From an uncultured bacterium (GTDB taxonomy: Bacteria > Bacillota > Clostridia > Lachnospirales > Lachnospiraceae): a DNA stretch of 14,580 nt. The position numbers were made by a program, and so were the translations under genes. Below the pieces are notes generated by a model. The model had not been told where the DNA came from and searched no databases. It saw nothing but the letters and a program-made list of their open reading frames with translations. Where the stretch lies: positions 1 through 14,580 of the forward strand of contig CALFUE010000074.1 of NCBI GenBank assembly GCA_937916345.1. The letters run 5' to 3'. Of the stretch, positions 7,825 through 14,580 are shown piece by piece (positions within the stretch are counted from its first letter, which is position 1; each line of letters opens with the position of its first letter).

Positions 7825-7830
7825 TAAAAC
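7823..7830 (+). repeat. Right copy of flanking direct repeat GATAAAAC
   Basis: This is the second copy of the 8-bp direct repeat, directly after the right terminal inverted repeat. With the copy at 7682-7689 it supports insertion of the element by transposition. Confidence 0.7.
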
Positions 7831-7840
7831 AATTTGTTCA

Positions 7841-7845
7841 GGAGG
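7841..7845 (+). promoter_or_regulatory. Ribosome binding site fixing the start of the receiver gene
   Basis: GGAGG lies 7 nt before the ATG at 7853 and settles the start there rather than at an in-frame GTG upstream (7739) inside the insertion element. TGTTCAG (7835-7841) runs into its first G and is complementary to CTGAACA (7811-7817) in the element. Confidence 0.75.
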
Positions 7846-7852
7846 TGGCACA

Positions 7853-8245
7853 ATGAGGATTCTTTTGGCTGAGGATGACTTCCTCACGAGAAAGTTTATG
7901 GCGAATTTCCTGTCGAAGTACGGGGAATGTGATGTGACCGTCGATGGCATGGAGGCGGTGGATGCTTTTATGATGGCGGTCGAGGAGGGTGAGCCCTATG
8001 ATCTCGTATGTCTCGATGTGATGATGCCGGTAATGGACGGATACCAGGCTTTAGCGGGCATTCGCAATATCGAGAAGGAGAGGGGGATAGCCGAGGAGGA
8101 TGGAGTAAAGATAATCATGGCTACAGCCTTAAACGATGAGAAAAATGTCAAGATGGCTTTTGATCTGGGATGCACCATTTATTCCGGAAAGCCCATAGAT
8201 GAGGAGAGATTTGAACACGCGCTTGAAAAACTTGGTCTAATATAG
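7853..8245 (+). CDS. Stand-alone receiver (CheY-like response regulator)
   Basis: A single receiver domain of 130 aa with no output domain. It has all the canonical residues: acidic pair D8-D9 (AEDD), phospho-acceptor D55 (CLDVMMPVMDG), a threonine in the MATAL strand, and K113 (YSGKP). Such proteins act as diffusible phosphoryl carriers or bind a target when phosphorylated. The gene lies 11 nt before the CheA-like kinase, which has a P2-type docking domain. I infer that this protein is that kinase's cognate receiver, or a shuttle between the kinases and HPt domains of the operon. It should not be called chemotaxis CheY: no CheW, receptor or flagellar gene is in view and the partner kinase lacks P5. 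The start was chosen from GGAGG at 7841-7845. Confidence 0.9.
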   Translation: MRILLAEDDFLTRKFMANFLSKYGECDVTVDGMEAVDAFMMAVEEGEPYDLVCLDVMMPVMDGYQALAGIRNIEKERGIAEEDGVKIIMATALNDEKNVKMAFDLGCTIYSGKPIDEERFEHALEKLGLI

Positions 8246-8256
8246 AGGAGACATTA

Positions 8257-9846
8257 GTGGAACAGAATTTATCAGATTCAGAGGATATGCTGGAGCTGTA
8301 TGTATTCGAAAACCGGAAGCTGATAGACGATCTGACGGGGCTTTGCGTTGAGAGGAAGGGCGAGAAGGAATTCAACGATGCCGAGCTGAAGGCCATGTTT
8401 CGTACCATGCATACCATGAAGGGCTCTGCGTCGCTCATGATGTATGACGAGACGGAGAGGCTTACCCACAAGATGGAGGATGTGATGTTCTTCATCAGGG
8501 AAAACAGACCAAAGGATATCGACAGGGGAAAGACCATAGACTACATGTTAAAGGTCTGTGATTACATTTCCAGGGATATTGACAGGATCGAGCAGGGAAA
8601 ACGGGAGGTTGAGGATCCCACCGAATTGATCGAGAGCCTTGACGGATTCCTGAGAGAGATCAGCGAGAATAACGGTGCAGACAGCACTGCCGAAAATAAA
8701 AAGAAGACTACTCAGATATATGTGGCACCCGTAAAAAAGAAAGCGGGATATCCGCATTATTTTCGCATAATCATAACTTATAAGCCGGGAACACAGATGC
8801 CGAACATGCGCGCCTACCGCACGGTGAGGGCGCTCGGTAAATTCGGTGAGACTGTATATTCGCCGGAAAATATAATATATGACAATTCCACTTCGGATGA
8901 GATCATGAAGGATGGTTTTAGTATACTGATCGGCTCCGGAGTTAATGAGATGCACATCAGATCCGTTATCGATACGGATGACGATGTATTAAAGGCAGAT
9001 ATTTTTGCCATTAGCGCGGCGGAGTTCTCACGGGGATTTAACAGGGGAGCTGCAAAGAGCAGAAAGGAACTGGCTCCCGGAGATTTCGTAGTGAATTCGG
9101 TGCCTGATATGAGCAGCGGAGTGATGAGCCCCGGTATCAGGGGTTCGCTGATACCCGTGGACGCCAGAAAGCTGAACGCGCTGTATATGGGTATAGAAGA
9201 GCTGGAAAGGATAGTCAATACCGCCCCCAGGGAGGAAGCCATAAAGATACTTGCAGAAATAAAGGCGGAGGTGCTTTCCATGAAAAAGGTTCCCCTGACA
9301 AAGACCTTCCACAGGATGAACAGACTCATTTTTGACGCCTCAAGAAAGCTGGGCAAATCCATAGACTGTGTCATGGAGGGTGAGGATACGGAGCTTGATC
9401 CGGAGATCATTGAGAAGATCGCCGATCCCCTCATGCATATCGTGAGAAATTCCGTGGATCACGGCGTGGAGAGTGAGGAGGAGAGAAGGGCTGCGGGAAA
9501 GAACGCCAGGGGAAGGATAACGCTCAAGGCTGAGGAGAGAGGTGGCGAGGTGCTGATCTCTGTCACGGATGACGGCTGTGGTTTGAACCGGCACAATATC
9601 CTCGAGAAGGCAAAGGAGAGAGGGATCATCCCTCAGGGTACAAAAGAGGACGAGCTATCCGAGAAGGAGGTTTATGATCTAATACTTTCGCCGGGTTTCT
9701 CGACCAGTGATTCGGTGAATGAGTTTTCCGGCAGAGGAGTCGGTATGGATGTGGTGGTGTCCTCTCTCGCCGATATGGGAGGGAAACTGGAGATAAAAAG
9801 TATATGCGGCAGCGGTACGACCATGCTGATGCATATAAAGGTATGA
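8257..9846 (+). CDS. CheA-like histidine kinase lacking the CheW-like P5 domain
   Basis: A 529-aa soluble kinase of the CheA class. P1/HPt (about 1-120) has phospho-acceptor H52 in TMHTMKGSASL. A CheY-docking P2-like domain spans about 165-250 (HYFRIIITYKPG...MRAYRTVRALGKFG). A short P3 dimerisation hairpin spans about 298-350. The P4 ATPase (about 351-529) has N398 in HIVRNSVDHG, D438-D439 in DDGCG, and GRGVGMDV from residue 492. The chain ends directly after the P4 strand GSGTTMLMHIKV, where typical CheA proteins continue about 140 residues into P5, the CheW/receptor coupling domain. There is no downstream P5 remnant, so the loss looks built-in. The start is GTG at 8257, with GAGGAG (8245-8250) 6 nt upstream. 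It cannot join a classical receptor array through P5, so its input must come another way. Confidence 0.9.
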   Translation: MEQNLSDSEDMLELYVFENRKLIDDLTGLCVERKGEKEFNDAELKAMFRTMHTMKGSASLMMYDETERLTHKMEDVMFFIRENRPKDIDRGKTIDYMLKVCDYISRDIDRIEQGKREVEDPTELIESLDGFLREISENNGADSTAENKKKTTQIYVAPVKKKAGYPHYFRIIITYKPGTQMPNMRAYRTVRALGKFGETVYSPENIIYDNSTSDEIMKDGFSILIGSGVNEMHIRSVIDTDDDVLKADIFAISAAEFSRGFNRGAAKSRKELAPGDFVVNSVPDMSSGVMSPGIRGSLIPVDARKLNALYMGIEELERIVNTAPREEAIKILAEIKAEVLSMKKVPLTKTFHRMNRLIFDASRKLGKSIDCVMEGEDTELDPEIIEKIADPLMHIVRNSVDHGVESEEERRAAGKNARGRITLKAEERGGEVLISVTDDGCGLNRHNILEKAKERGIIPQGTKEDELSEKEVYDLILSPGFSTSDSVNEFSGRGVGMDVVVSSLADMGGKLEIKSICGSGTTMLMHIKV

Positions 9847-9862
9847 TCATCGGGTAATTTTT

Positions 9863-12661
9863 ATGGATGAGCTGGGATACGATCAAAAATCCAAATCAGC
9901 TATAGAAAAACTGGTGCTGGGGATAATCACCTGGTACCTTTTTGGTATGATGTCAGCTTCGGCAACCCTCGGTTACAGCACGGGTTTTGCCATATTTTTT
10001 GCGTTCTGTATCATTCTGGTATGGGCTGCATATATCGGCAAGTACAGGGATTATACCTTCAGGGCACTGTTAGACACGGTGATAAGTCTTTCGGCATGTC
10101 TTGTCCATCTGCTGAGGCAGGAGGATCCCGCAGCCAGCATTACGACATATATGACCATTGTGGTCATGCTGGGTATGTTTGGTATACCAACCCTTGTCAA
10201 GCTGTCCTATCTGTCCACCACGATCATAGTGTTATTCTTCCTGTTTCGAACGGATTTTATGAAGAGCGGCTATGGCAGTTCGTCGCTGCTTAAACTGGTG
10301 GTAATGTCCATCACCTGCTACATAGTGTCCTATGTGGTCCACTATATAGTGAAAAAGCAGATAGACGCCAAGGATGTGCTTCTGGCCAATTTTGACGAAT
10401 TATCCGAGCTGGAAAAGAGCAAGGATGATTTCCTGGTAAATGTCAGCCATGAGCTGAGAACTCCCGTAAATGTCATAAACGGAATGGCAGAGCTGCTCAA
10501 GGATGAGGAGGGACTCTCCGAGGCTGCCAGAGAAAAGCTCAATAGCATCATTGTCGCAAGCCGTGGCTTAAATGCCAGCCTGTCTGATATTCTTGACTTT
10601 ACGGAGCTGTCCTCGGGAAACATAAAAATAGAGGAGGACACATATTCTATAATCGATGTGGTGGAGGAGGTGTCAAGATTTTCGGTTGACCGCATTAGGG
10701 AGAAGAAGCTGGAGTTTATAATCGATCTGGAGCCGGATATTCCGACACGGCTGGTGGGAGACCGCGGAAAGATCACCCGTGTCATAATGAATATCATCGG
10801 GAATGCCATAAAATTCACTGCAGACGGCTGTGTGCGGATGAGTATAGATACCAGAAAGACCGATTATGGTGTAAATTTGAATGTGACGATCCGTGATACA
10901 GGAAAAGGCATGAAAAAAGAGGCCATGGAAAAGATATTCACCAGCTTTTCACAGGTGGACACCAAGAGAAACAGGGCAGAGGGCGGTGTAGGACTCGGAC
11001 TTGCCATCTGTAAGGAGCTGGTGGATCGAATGGGCGGAAATATCATGGTGGATTCCGTATACGGCTCCGGGACAAAGGTCTGGTTTTCAATACCCCAAAA
11101 AATTGAGGATAATGCGTCGCTTGTATTTGTCAGAAATGCCAGATCCAAGAAGGTTGCCTTCTGCGTTGACCTGGAATTTTTTTCTTCCGCTCAGGTCAGA
11201 GATGCCTATCATGACAGCGTTACCAGAATGCTTGACTCCATGGAGCTGGATTACAGGTATTTCAGAAATGTGGGCGAACTGAAACGGGTATTGAGTCGCG
11301 CGGATTTCACATATATCTTTGTCTCTTACGCGGATTATCTGAAGGATACGGATTTTTTCAACGCTCTGTCAAAGCGTGATAAATCAAGGATAATCATCAT
11401 TATGGACGATGGCCAGGAGGCCGGATCATTGGAGGAGCAGTATGGCATTGTCAATACTCCTCTCTACACCGTAAAGATCGCGGATGTAGTCAATTCCGAG
11501 GACTTCAGGGAAAATATCACGGTCAGAAAGGATAAACCTTTTATAGCTCCTGATGCCGAGATACTGGTTGTGGATGACAACAGGATGAACATAGCCGTCA
11601 TGACGGGGCTTTTAAGGCGCTATAACATCAAGGTTACGGGGGCAATGTCGGGCTATGAGGCTCTGGAAAAAATATCGAACACAGTATTTGATCTGATATT
11701 TATGGATCACATGATGCCGGAGATGGACGGCGTGGAGACTTTTGAGGCCATACGCTTAAAGCCGGGCAGCTACTACCATGATGTGCCCATAATCGCATTG
11801 ACGGCAAATGTTGTTGCGGGCACAAAGGAGTTTTTCCTCGAGAAGGGCTTTAATGAGTATATTCCGAAGCCTGTTGATCCGGAGGAGCTTGATAGAACCT
11901 TGAGAAATTACATCGTAAAATCAAAACAGATTACCCTGGATGAGGCTGCCGCGTTTATTAATGAACCCTGTGTAACTGTCAAAGAGCCTGTAAAGGATAA
12001 GCCGGAGAAAACAGAATCTGTCACTTCGAAAGAAAGCTTTTATGATGAGGCTGCCGCATTGAAATATTGCGGCAGCAGAGAAGGTGTCACCGAGATGATG
12101 AAGATCAATTACGAGGACGGTCCAAAGACTTATCACAAGCTTACCGACACCTTCAGCCGCAGGGACTGGCAGAATTACACCATCTTTATACATGCCTTAA
12201 AGAGTTCCATGAGAACCATTGGAATACTCGGGCTCTCGGAGAAGGCAGCGGCGCTGGAGGCTGCCGGAAAGGAAGGCCGTGAGGACTTTATACTGGAAAA
12301 TCATGAGGAAGCCATGATGGATTTCAGGAAAGCCTTAAAGGATATTGGAGAAAGCGGTTTGTTTGAGGCAGAGCCTTATGAGTTGGAGGCTGCGGATGAA
12401 GCCGCATCGATTTTACCGGCCGAGGAGGCGATTGATGCGCTGCCCGGGATATCTGGGGAGGAGTTTTTTAAGATCGCCTCGGAGTTTGAGGAGGCGGCTT
12501 TTGAAATGGATGAGGGAAAGCTGAATGCTCTGCTGGACCGGATGGACGGGCATGTATACAATGGCAGAAATCTCTCGAAGGAGACGGAAAAACTCAGGCA
12601 CAAGGTCGGCATGGGAGATTATATCAGTGCCTTTGACAGTCTGCAGGAGCTCAATAATTAA
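9863..12661 (+). CDS. Membrane hybrid histidine kinase (6TM-HisKA-HATPase-pseudoREC-REC-HPt)
   Basis: A 932-aa phosphorelay kinase. Residues about 16-170 form five or six membrane segments with almost no extracytoplasmic domain, so it may sense through the membrane. The H-box NVSHELRTPVNV carries H196. The ATPase domain has N314 (IIGNAIKF), DTGKGM and GVGLGLAI. Residues about 425-545 have receiver-like strand order but no VDD or phospho-Asp motif, so I read them as a pseudo-receiver. The true receiver (about 566-685) has D571-D572, D615 (FMDHMMPEMDG) and a lysine in YIPKP. The HPt domain (about 735-830) has H777 in HALKSSMRTIG. A helical tail of about 70 residues follows. Intramolecular relay H196 to D615 to H777 is the family expectation, with final transfer to a separate receiver such as the stand-alone one. 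The ribosome binding site is weak; the gap from the CheA-like gene is 16 nt. Confidence 0.9.
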   Translation: MDELGYDQKSKSAIEKLVLGIITWYLFGMMSASATLGYSTGFAIFFAFCIILVWAAYIGKYRDYTFRALLDTVISLSACLVHLLRQEDPAASITTYMTIVVMLGMFGIPTLVKLSYLSTTIIVLFFLFRTDFMKSGYGSSSLLKLVVMSITCYIVSYVVHYIVKKQIDAKDVLLANFDELSELEKSKDDFLVNVSHELRTPVNVINGMAELLKDEEGLSEAAREKLNSIIVASRGLNASLSDILDFTELSSGNIKIEEDTYSIIDVVEEVSRFSVDRIREKKLEFIIDLEPDIPTRLVGDRGKITRVIMNIIGNAIKFTADGCVRMSIDTRKTDYGVNLNVTIRDTGKGMKKEAMEKIFTSFSQVDTKRNRAEGGVGLGLAICKELVDRMGGNIMVDSVYGSGTKVWFSIPQKIEDNASLVFVRNARSKKVAFCVDLEFFSSAQVRDAYHDSVTRMLDSMELDYRYFRNVGELKRVLSRADFTYIFVSYADYLKDTDFFNALSKRDKSRIIIIMDDGQEAGSLEEQYGIVNTPLYTVKIADVVNSEDFRENITVRKDKPFIAPDAEILVVDDNRMNIAVMTGLLRRYNIKVTGAMSGYEALEKISNTVFDLIFMDHMMPEMDGVETFEAIRLKPGSYYHDVPIIALTANVVAGTKEFFLEKGFNEYIPKPVDPEELDRTLRNYIVKSKQITLDEAAAFINEPCVTVKEPVKDKPEKTESVTSKESFYDEAAALKYCGSREGVTEMMKINYEDGPKTYHKLTDTFSRRDWQNYTIFIHALKSSMRTIGILGLSEKAAALEAAGKEGREDFILENHEEAMMDFRKALKDIGESGLFEAEPYELEAADEAASILPAEEAIDALPGISGEEFFKIASEFEEAAFEMDEGKLNALLDRMDGHVYNGRNLSKETEKLRHKVGMGDYISAFDSLQELNN

Positions 12662-12666
12662 GAGAT

Positions 12667-14580
12667 ATGTACAAAGAGATAAGAAAATTTCTGAGAAAGT
12701 TTGTATATCGGGATGATGAGTTTTCCAATATCATCATGAGGTTCGTGCTGACTGTGGGGACAGTCATCTCATTTTTTGCGCTCTTTATGGACTATTTTGT
12801 CACAAAGCTCGGAGTCGGCGCGATTTCATCCACCATTATCTTTGTGGTGATAATCATCTCGGATGTTATTGTATTCAAGTTCAACAATATAAAAGCAGCC
12901 AGAAACATCATCTGCATCATGCTGATATTTGTGGCGCTGCCAATTTTGTTCTTCCAGAACGGAGCTGTGGATGGAGGAGCCGTATCATGGCTTATACTCG
13001 GCATTATCTTTGTAGTTCTGGTATATCAGGGAAAAGAGCTGGCGTTTTTTCTGACGATGGTCATAATCATAGACCTTTCTATATATATCATCGCCTATCT
13101 GAATCCAGAGCTGATAGCCTATTATTCTACCAGGATGAATGTGTTCATCGATTCAGCTGCGTCTCTGCTTTTGGTGGGTGTCGCTTTGGGCTACATAGTC
13201 AGATTCCAGATGTCCCTCTACAACAAGCAGCTGGCGCTGATAGAGAAGCAGAAGGAGGAGCTGGAGAAAGCCAGCAAGGAGAGGGATGTGTTCTTTGCCT
13301 CAATAAGCCATGAGTTAAGGACGCCTATAAACGCTATTATTGGCTTTAATGAGATTAACCTCAGGGAGAGCATCTCTGAGGAAGTGGCGGACAACAGCCT
13401 GAACATTAAGAACTCCTCAATGCTTTTGCTTTCTCTTGTCAACGACATCCTTGACATCTCAAAGATCGAGAGCAACAAGATGGAGATCGTGCCCATGAAT
13501 TACGATGTGGCCGAATTTTTCAGGGATCTTGTGGATATGACGAGGGTTTCCGCTGCTGAGAAGAGGCTGGAAATGATAGTGGATATCGATGAAGGTATTC
13601 CCAGAGTTCTGAGAGGCGATGAGGGTAAGATCAGGCAGATCGCTGTCAATATCGTGACAAACGCCATAAAATATACCGAGGACGGAAGTGTCACTATCCG
13701 CGCGGGCGGTACCCGTATAAGTGATTATGTATACCGGTTCACCCTCTCTGTGCAGGATACGGGTATCGGTATAAAAAAAGAAGATATAGATCACATCTAT
13801 GACGCCTTCCGCAGAGCAAATCTGTCAGAGGGAAGAAAGATAGTTGGAACAGGCCTTGGCCTTGCCATCTGTAAGGAACTCATCGAGCTCATGGGCGGAA
13901 GGATCACCGTGGATTCCATCTACACCAAGGGCTCAACCTTTTCCGTAATACTCGATCAGGAGATAGTAAACGCCGAGCCGGTGGGAATACTGCGCCTCGC
14001 TGAGACTAAGAGGATAAAGACGAAGGACTACTACACACAGACCTTTGAGGCTTCGGAAGCCAGAATACTGGTTGTGGATGACAACAAGCTGAACAGGAAG
14101 GTGGTCAGGAATCTCCTCGCCTACACAAAGGTTACGGTGGATGAGGCCGCCGACTGGCGCGAGTGTCTGCAGATGACCATGGAGAGATATTATCATGTGA
14201 TCCTGATGGACTATATGATGAGTGAGAAGGACGGACCTGAGGTATTTAACGAGATAAAGAACCAGGTTAACGGTATGTGCCGTGAGACGCCGGTGGTACT
14301 CCTTTCCGCCGCGTCCGCGTCTATTGAAAAAAGGATAGTTGAGGAGTACGGTTTCAACGGTTATCTGTCAAAGCCCGTGGATCCCATGGCGCTGGAGCGC
14401 ACCATATACAAGCTTCTGCCTGAGGATATCATCGAGTTCAGGCTCAATAAGGATGAAAACTCCGCGGATGAGGGTGCGGGTGTCGCTGCGCACTTGCGCA
14501 GAAAGAAAAAGATATTGATCACCACGGAGAATATCTGCGACATCACCTTGGAGGAGGCGGAGAAGCTTGGCATCGGCATG
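12667..14580 (+). CDS. Membrane hybrid histidine kinase, 3' truncated by window; C-terminal DegV-like start
   Basis: The frame is open from the ATG at 12667 to the window end (638 codons, no stop). Residues about 20-172 form six membrane segments with short loops. The H-box SISHELRTPINA carries H215. The ATPase domain has N332 (IVTNAIKY), DTGIGI and GTGLGLAI. The receiver (about 466-580) has D471-D472, D515 and a lysine in YLSKP; the usual MMPEMDG reads MMSEKDG, with serine for the proline. After a polar linker, residues 613-638 read K-K-K-I-L-I-T-T-E-N-x-C-D-I, then T-L-E-E-A-E-K-L-G-I. That pattern matches the first strand and helix of DegV/FakB fatty-acid-binding proteins. An HPt domain would be the ordinary alternative, but this segment does not look like one. 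The start has no good ribosome binding site and follows the previous stop by 5 nt, so coupling is likely. Confidence 0.88.
   Translation, partial: MYKEIRKFLRKFVYRDDEFSNIIMRFVLTVGTVISFFALFMDYFVTKLGVGAISSTIIFVVIIISDVIVFKFNNIKAARNIICIMLIFVALPILFFQNGAVDGGAVSWLILGIIFVVLVYQGKELAFFLTMVIIIDLSIYIIAYLNPELIAYYSTRMNVFIDSAASLLLVGVALGYIVRFQMSLYNKQLALIEKQKEELEKASKERDVFFASISHELRTPINAIIGFNEINLRESISEEVADNSLNIKNSSMLLLSLVNDILDISKIESNKMEIVPMNYDVAEFFRDLVDMTRVSAAEKRLEMIVDIDEGIPRVLRGDEGKIRQIAVNIVTNAIKYTEDGSVTIRAGGTRISDYVYRFTLSVQDTGIGIKKEDIDHIYDAFRRANLSEGRKIVGTGLGLAICKELIELMGGRITVDSIYTKGSTFSVILDQEIVNAEPVGILRLAETKRIKTKDYYTQTFEASEARILVVDDNKLNRKVVRNLLAYTKVTVDEAADWRECLQMTMERYYHVILMDYMMSEKDGPEVFNEIKNQVNGMCRETPVVLLSAASASIEKRIVEEYGFNGYLSKPVDPMALERTIYKLLPEDIIEFRLNKDENSADEGAGVAAHLRRKKKILITTENICDITLEEAEKLGIGM

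Noticed and set aside
7739..7852. N-terminal extension of the stand-alone receiver from an upstream in-frame GTG.
   Set aside because: The extension would be translated from the insertion element. A strong GGAGG sits 7 nt before the ATG at 7853, and MRILLAEDD is the normal receiver start.
7687..7852. Known riboswitch, such as a cyclic di-GMP aptamer, upstream of the receiver gene.
   Set aside because: The conserved cores of the cyclic di-GMP aptamers that I know are not present. Inverted ends and flanking direct repeats are better explained by an inserted element.
8814..9434. 206-codon open frame on the minus strand.
   Set aside because: It lies wholly opposite conserved P2-P4 coding sequence of the CheA-like kinase. 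Its Ser/Ile-rich product looks like the reverse of real codons, and it has no family motif.
7853..9846. Chemotaxis cheY-cheA pair.
   Set aside because: The kinase lacks P5, and no cheW, receptor, cheB/cheR or flagellar gene is in the window, so a chemotaxis label is not supported.
1..14580. CRISPR array, tRNA or rRNA genes.
   Set aside because: No regularly spaced repeats and no tRNA- or rRNA-like sequence were seen. Nearly all of the window is accounted for by + strand coding sequence.

Overview
The window looks like chromosomal DNA from a low-to-mid-GC Gram-positive anaerobe of class Clostridia, most likely Lachnospiraceae (Butyrivibrio-like). Evidence: a DUF512 radical-SAM protein, a transketolase split into two overlapping genes, a class B sortase, a lipoprotein solute-binding protein, GGAGG-type ribosome binding sites, and heavy use of ATA, AGA and AGG codons. 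The genus is inference. All real genes are on the + strand.

Layout. Bases 1-478 hold the 3' end of a DUF512 radical-SAM gene. A good promoter (486-515) precedes the two transketolase subunit genes (566-2328), which end at a perfect 11-bp hairpin (2337-2367). Next come a peptide-binding lipoprotein gene broken by a frameshift near 3620-3640 (2382-4147) and, 16 nt later, a class B sortase gene (4164-5093).

From a second promoter (5104-5132) to the window end runs a tight signalling operon of six genes: a soluble PAS histidine kinase, a receiver/HD-GYP protein with a damaged HD-GYP active site, a stand-alone receiver, a CheA-like kinase with P1-P4 but no CheW-like P5 domain, a membrane hybrid kinase with a pseudo-receiver, receiver and HPt, and a second membrane hybrid kinase. 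The last gene runs off the window just as a DegV-like fold seems to begin. None of the six has a visible DNA-binding output domain. The set looks like a branched phosphorelay with three HisKA kinases, one CheA-type kinase, two HPt domains and four canonical receivers, and its output is either protein-protein or lies outside the window.

The operon is interrupted between the HD-GYP gene and the receiver gene by a roughly 135-bp non-coding element (7689-7823). It has 15-bp terminal inverted repeats (14/15 paired), an internal palindrome and flanking direct repeats GATAAAAC. This is the signature of a MITE that inserted at the stop codon of the upstream gene. Collapsing the duplication restores a normal 25-nt gap.

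The observations most worth following are the output-less multi-kinase cluster with its P5-less CheA, the dead-looking HD-GYP, the possible kinase-receiver-DegV fusion, and the MITE-like element, whose right arm has three possible pairing partners, one of them touching the downstream ribosome binding site.
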